A stretch of 64,000 nt of DNA from Bacillus_BD sp050389805. Its GTDB lineage: Bacteria; Bacillota; Bacilli; Bacillales; Cytobacillaceae. Positions 63,355-64,000 of the stretch are shown piece by piece; position 1 is the first letter of the stretch; every line of letters starts with the position of its first letter. The translations under genes and the position numbers were made by a program. A model generated the notes under the pieces. It did no database searches, had not been told where the DNA came from, and saw nothing but the letters and a program-made list of their open reading frames with translations. The stretch is taken from NCBI RefSeq assembly GCF_050389805.1, contig NZ_CP130945.1, forward strand, positions 1,984,001 to 2,048,000, in the 5' to 3' direction.

Positions 63355-63651
63355 TTATTTCCGCTTGTTCATTTCCTCGGTTACGATAAAAGCAAGGTCG
63401 TCATTTCCGAACAAGGATAATACTTCAAGCAAGGTTTGATCCTTTACTTCACCTGCTTCTTCTTTAGGCACAGTTAATTCTAACGCCTCTTTCAAAATTT
63501 GGTTAGCTTCTTGATCAGGATAAGCACGTAGGTAGACTTCTTCAGGAACAAGATCATGATTGATGCACCACTGGGCAAAGATGAGAATCATCATCTTCTC
63601 CTCACTTTGGTAGTTTTCGATGATTTTATCCTGCAACTGTTTTTGATCCAA
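63355..63651 (-). CDS. Small conserved protein of unknown function
   Basis: AGGAGGG followed by 5 bp points to a TTG start at 63651; the longer frame to 63666 begins inside that site. The ~98-residue acidic, helical protein (QLQDKIIENYQSEEKMMILIF, AQWCINHDLVPEEVYLRAYP, LLEVLSLFGNDDLAFIV) looks like a family conserved in Bacillaceae, but I cannot name it with confidence. No signal peptide or catalytic motif is visible. The R1-like repeat abuts its stop codon. Confidence 0.6.
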   Translation of the reverse strand: MDQKQLQDKIIENYQSEEKMMILIFAQWCINHDLVPEEVYLRAYPDQEANQILKEALELTVPKEEAGEVKDQTLLEVLSLFGNDDLAFIVTEEMNKRK

Positions 63652-63758
63652 TTGTACCCTCCTCAATTTTTTATATAAAAATTCTGCTATATAAAATAAG
63701 GGGTCCGATTTGACTCCCCTTGAAACATTTCTGCGAAAAGCATGGGAATGTATATTTC

Positions 63759-64000
63759 TTAACTAAATCTAGTAAATCCTTCCTCATGTAGATATTCTGC
63801 AGCTTCACCATAAGAGTTGAAAGCTCCATCTAAATTGAGGCCCGCATATACACTCCACATATCCTCTTCTTGCACAAGAATCAAGGTCTGATGATCCTGG
63901 TTGATCCATTTTTCTTCCTTTTGTTCCTCCATAATAGGCGCTTTAGTGGATGTTTTTGGCGTTAACGAGAGAATGGATTTTTGAATAATGGTTCGAAGTT
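63759..64000 (-). CDS. C-terminal part of an uncharacterised protein (5' end outside window)
   Basis: The frame is open from the window edge to a TAA at 63759-63761, giving about 79 residues: a basic stretch, then EEQKEEKWINQDHQTLILVQ, EEDMWSVYAGLNLDGAFNSY and GEAAEYLHEEGFTRFS. The last part looks like a small GYEA-type repeat module. No function can be assigned from the fragment. It reads in the same direction as the preceding small gene. Confidence 0.5.
   Translation of the reverse strand, partial: LRTIIQKSILSLTPKTSTKAPIMEEQKEEKWINQDHQTLILVQEEDMWSVYAGLNLDGAFNSYGEAAEYLHEEGFTRFS

Overview
The window looks like chromosomal DNA of a low-GC, spore-forming Bacillaceae species (Bacillus/Neobacillus/Peribacillus type). 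The grounds are AT-rich DNA, strong AGGAGG-type ribosome binding sites with frequent TTG starts, a Spo0E-like phosphatase, a P-II/Amt pair, Tat and LPxTG-type secreted proteins, and PhoP-like TTAACA/TTTACA repeats. Species-level assignment is not possible from the sequence alone.

Layout. 1-5.7 kb: small, mostly uncharacterised genes (UPF0158, a PD-(D/E)XK-like protein, DUF6438, a broken DUF1643-like gene, a TPR plus winged-helix protein). 5.8-11.8 kb: a TetR-controlled module with an FAD aromatic-ring monooxygenase, an HSL-type esterase and two paralogous MFS exporters; two identical-half palindromes mark the likely TetR operators. 11.9-13.6 kb: ammonium transporter and P-II protein. 14.0-39.2 kb: a phosphate-scavenging island of nine exported proteins, eight of them phosphoesterases of several unrelated folds (type I phosphodiesterase, GDPD, two PhoD, two metallophosphoesterase/PQQ-propeller fusions, a purple-acid-phosphatase-like protein, a PHP protein) plus a lamin-tail/phytase-like wall protein. 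Several have candidate PhoP boxes. An IS110-family (IS1111-type) insertion sequence at about 24.3-26.2 kb splits the island. 39.8-44.9 kb: CarD-like regulator, a decayed endonuclease/phosphatase gene, DUF1456, DEAD-box helicase, 3-hydroxyacyl-CoA dehydrogenase.

45.4-62.5 kb: two parallel, paralogous aromatic-acid meta-cleavage clusters. Each has a LysR regulator, a Rieske oxygenase (alpha and beta), an SDR dehydrogenase, a type I extradiol dioxygenase, an ACMSD-type decarboxylase and a meta-cleavage-product hydrolase; cluster B also has two transporters (BenE-like and BASS-like). The enzyme set spells a p-cumate-like route: carboxylated ring, cis-dihydrodiol, catechol carboxylate, 3-carboxy ring-fission product, decarboxylation, hydrolysis. 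Ferredoxin/reductase and the lower hydratase/aldolase steps are not in the window.

Two families of intergenic palindromic repeats run through the window (called R1 and R2 here). The most notable structural find is a candidate bridge RNA (seekRNA) downstream of the IS110-family transposase: a long closing stem encloses two subdomains, and one carries segments matching both ends of the element. A second is a position-conserved promoter element shared by three transcription units of cluster B.
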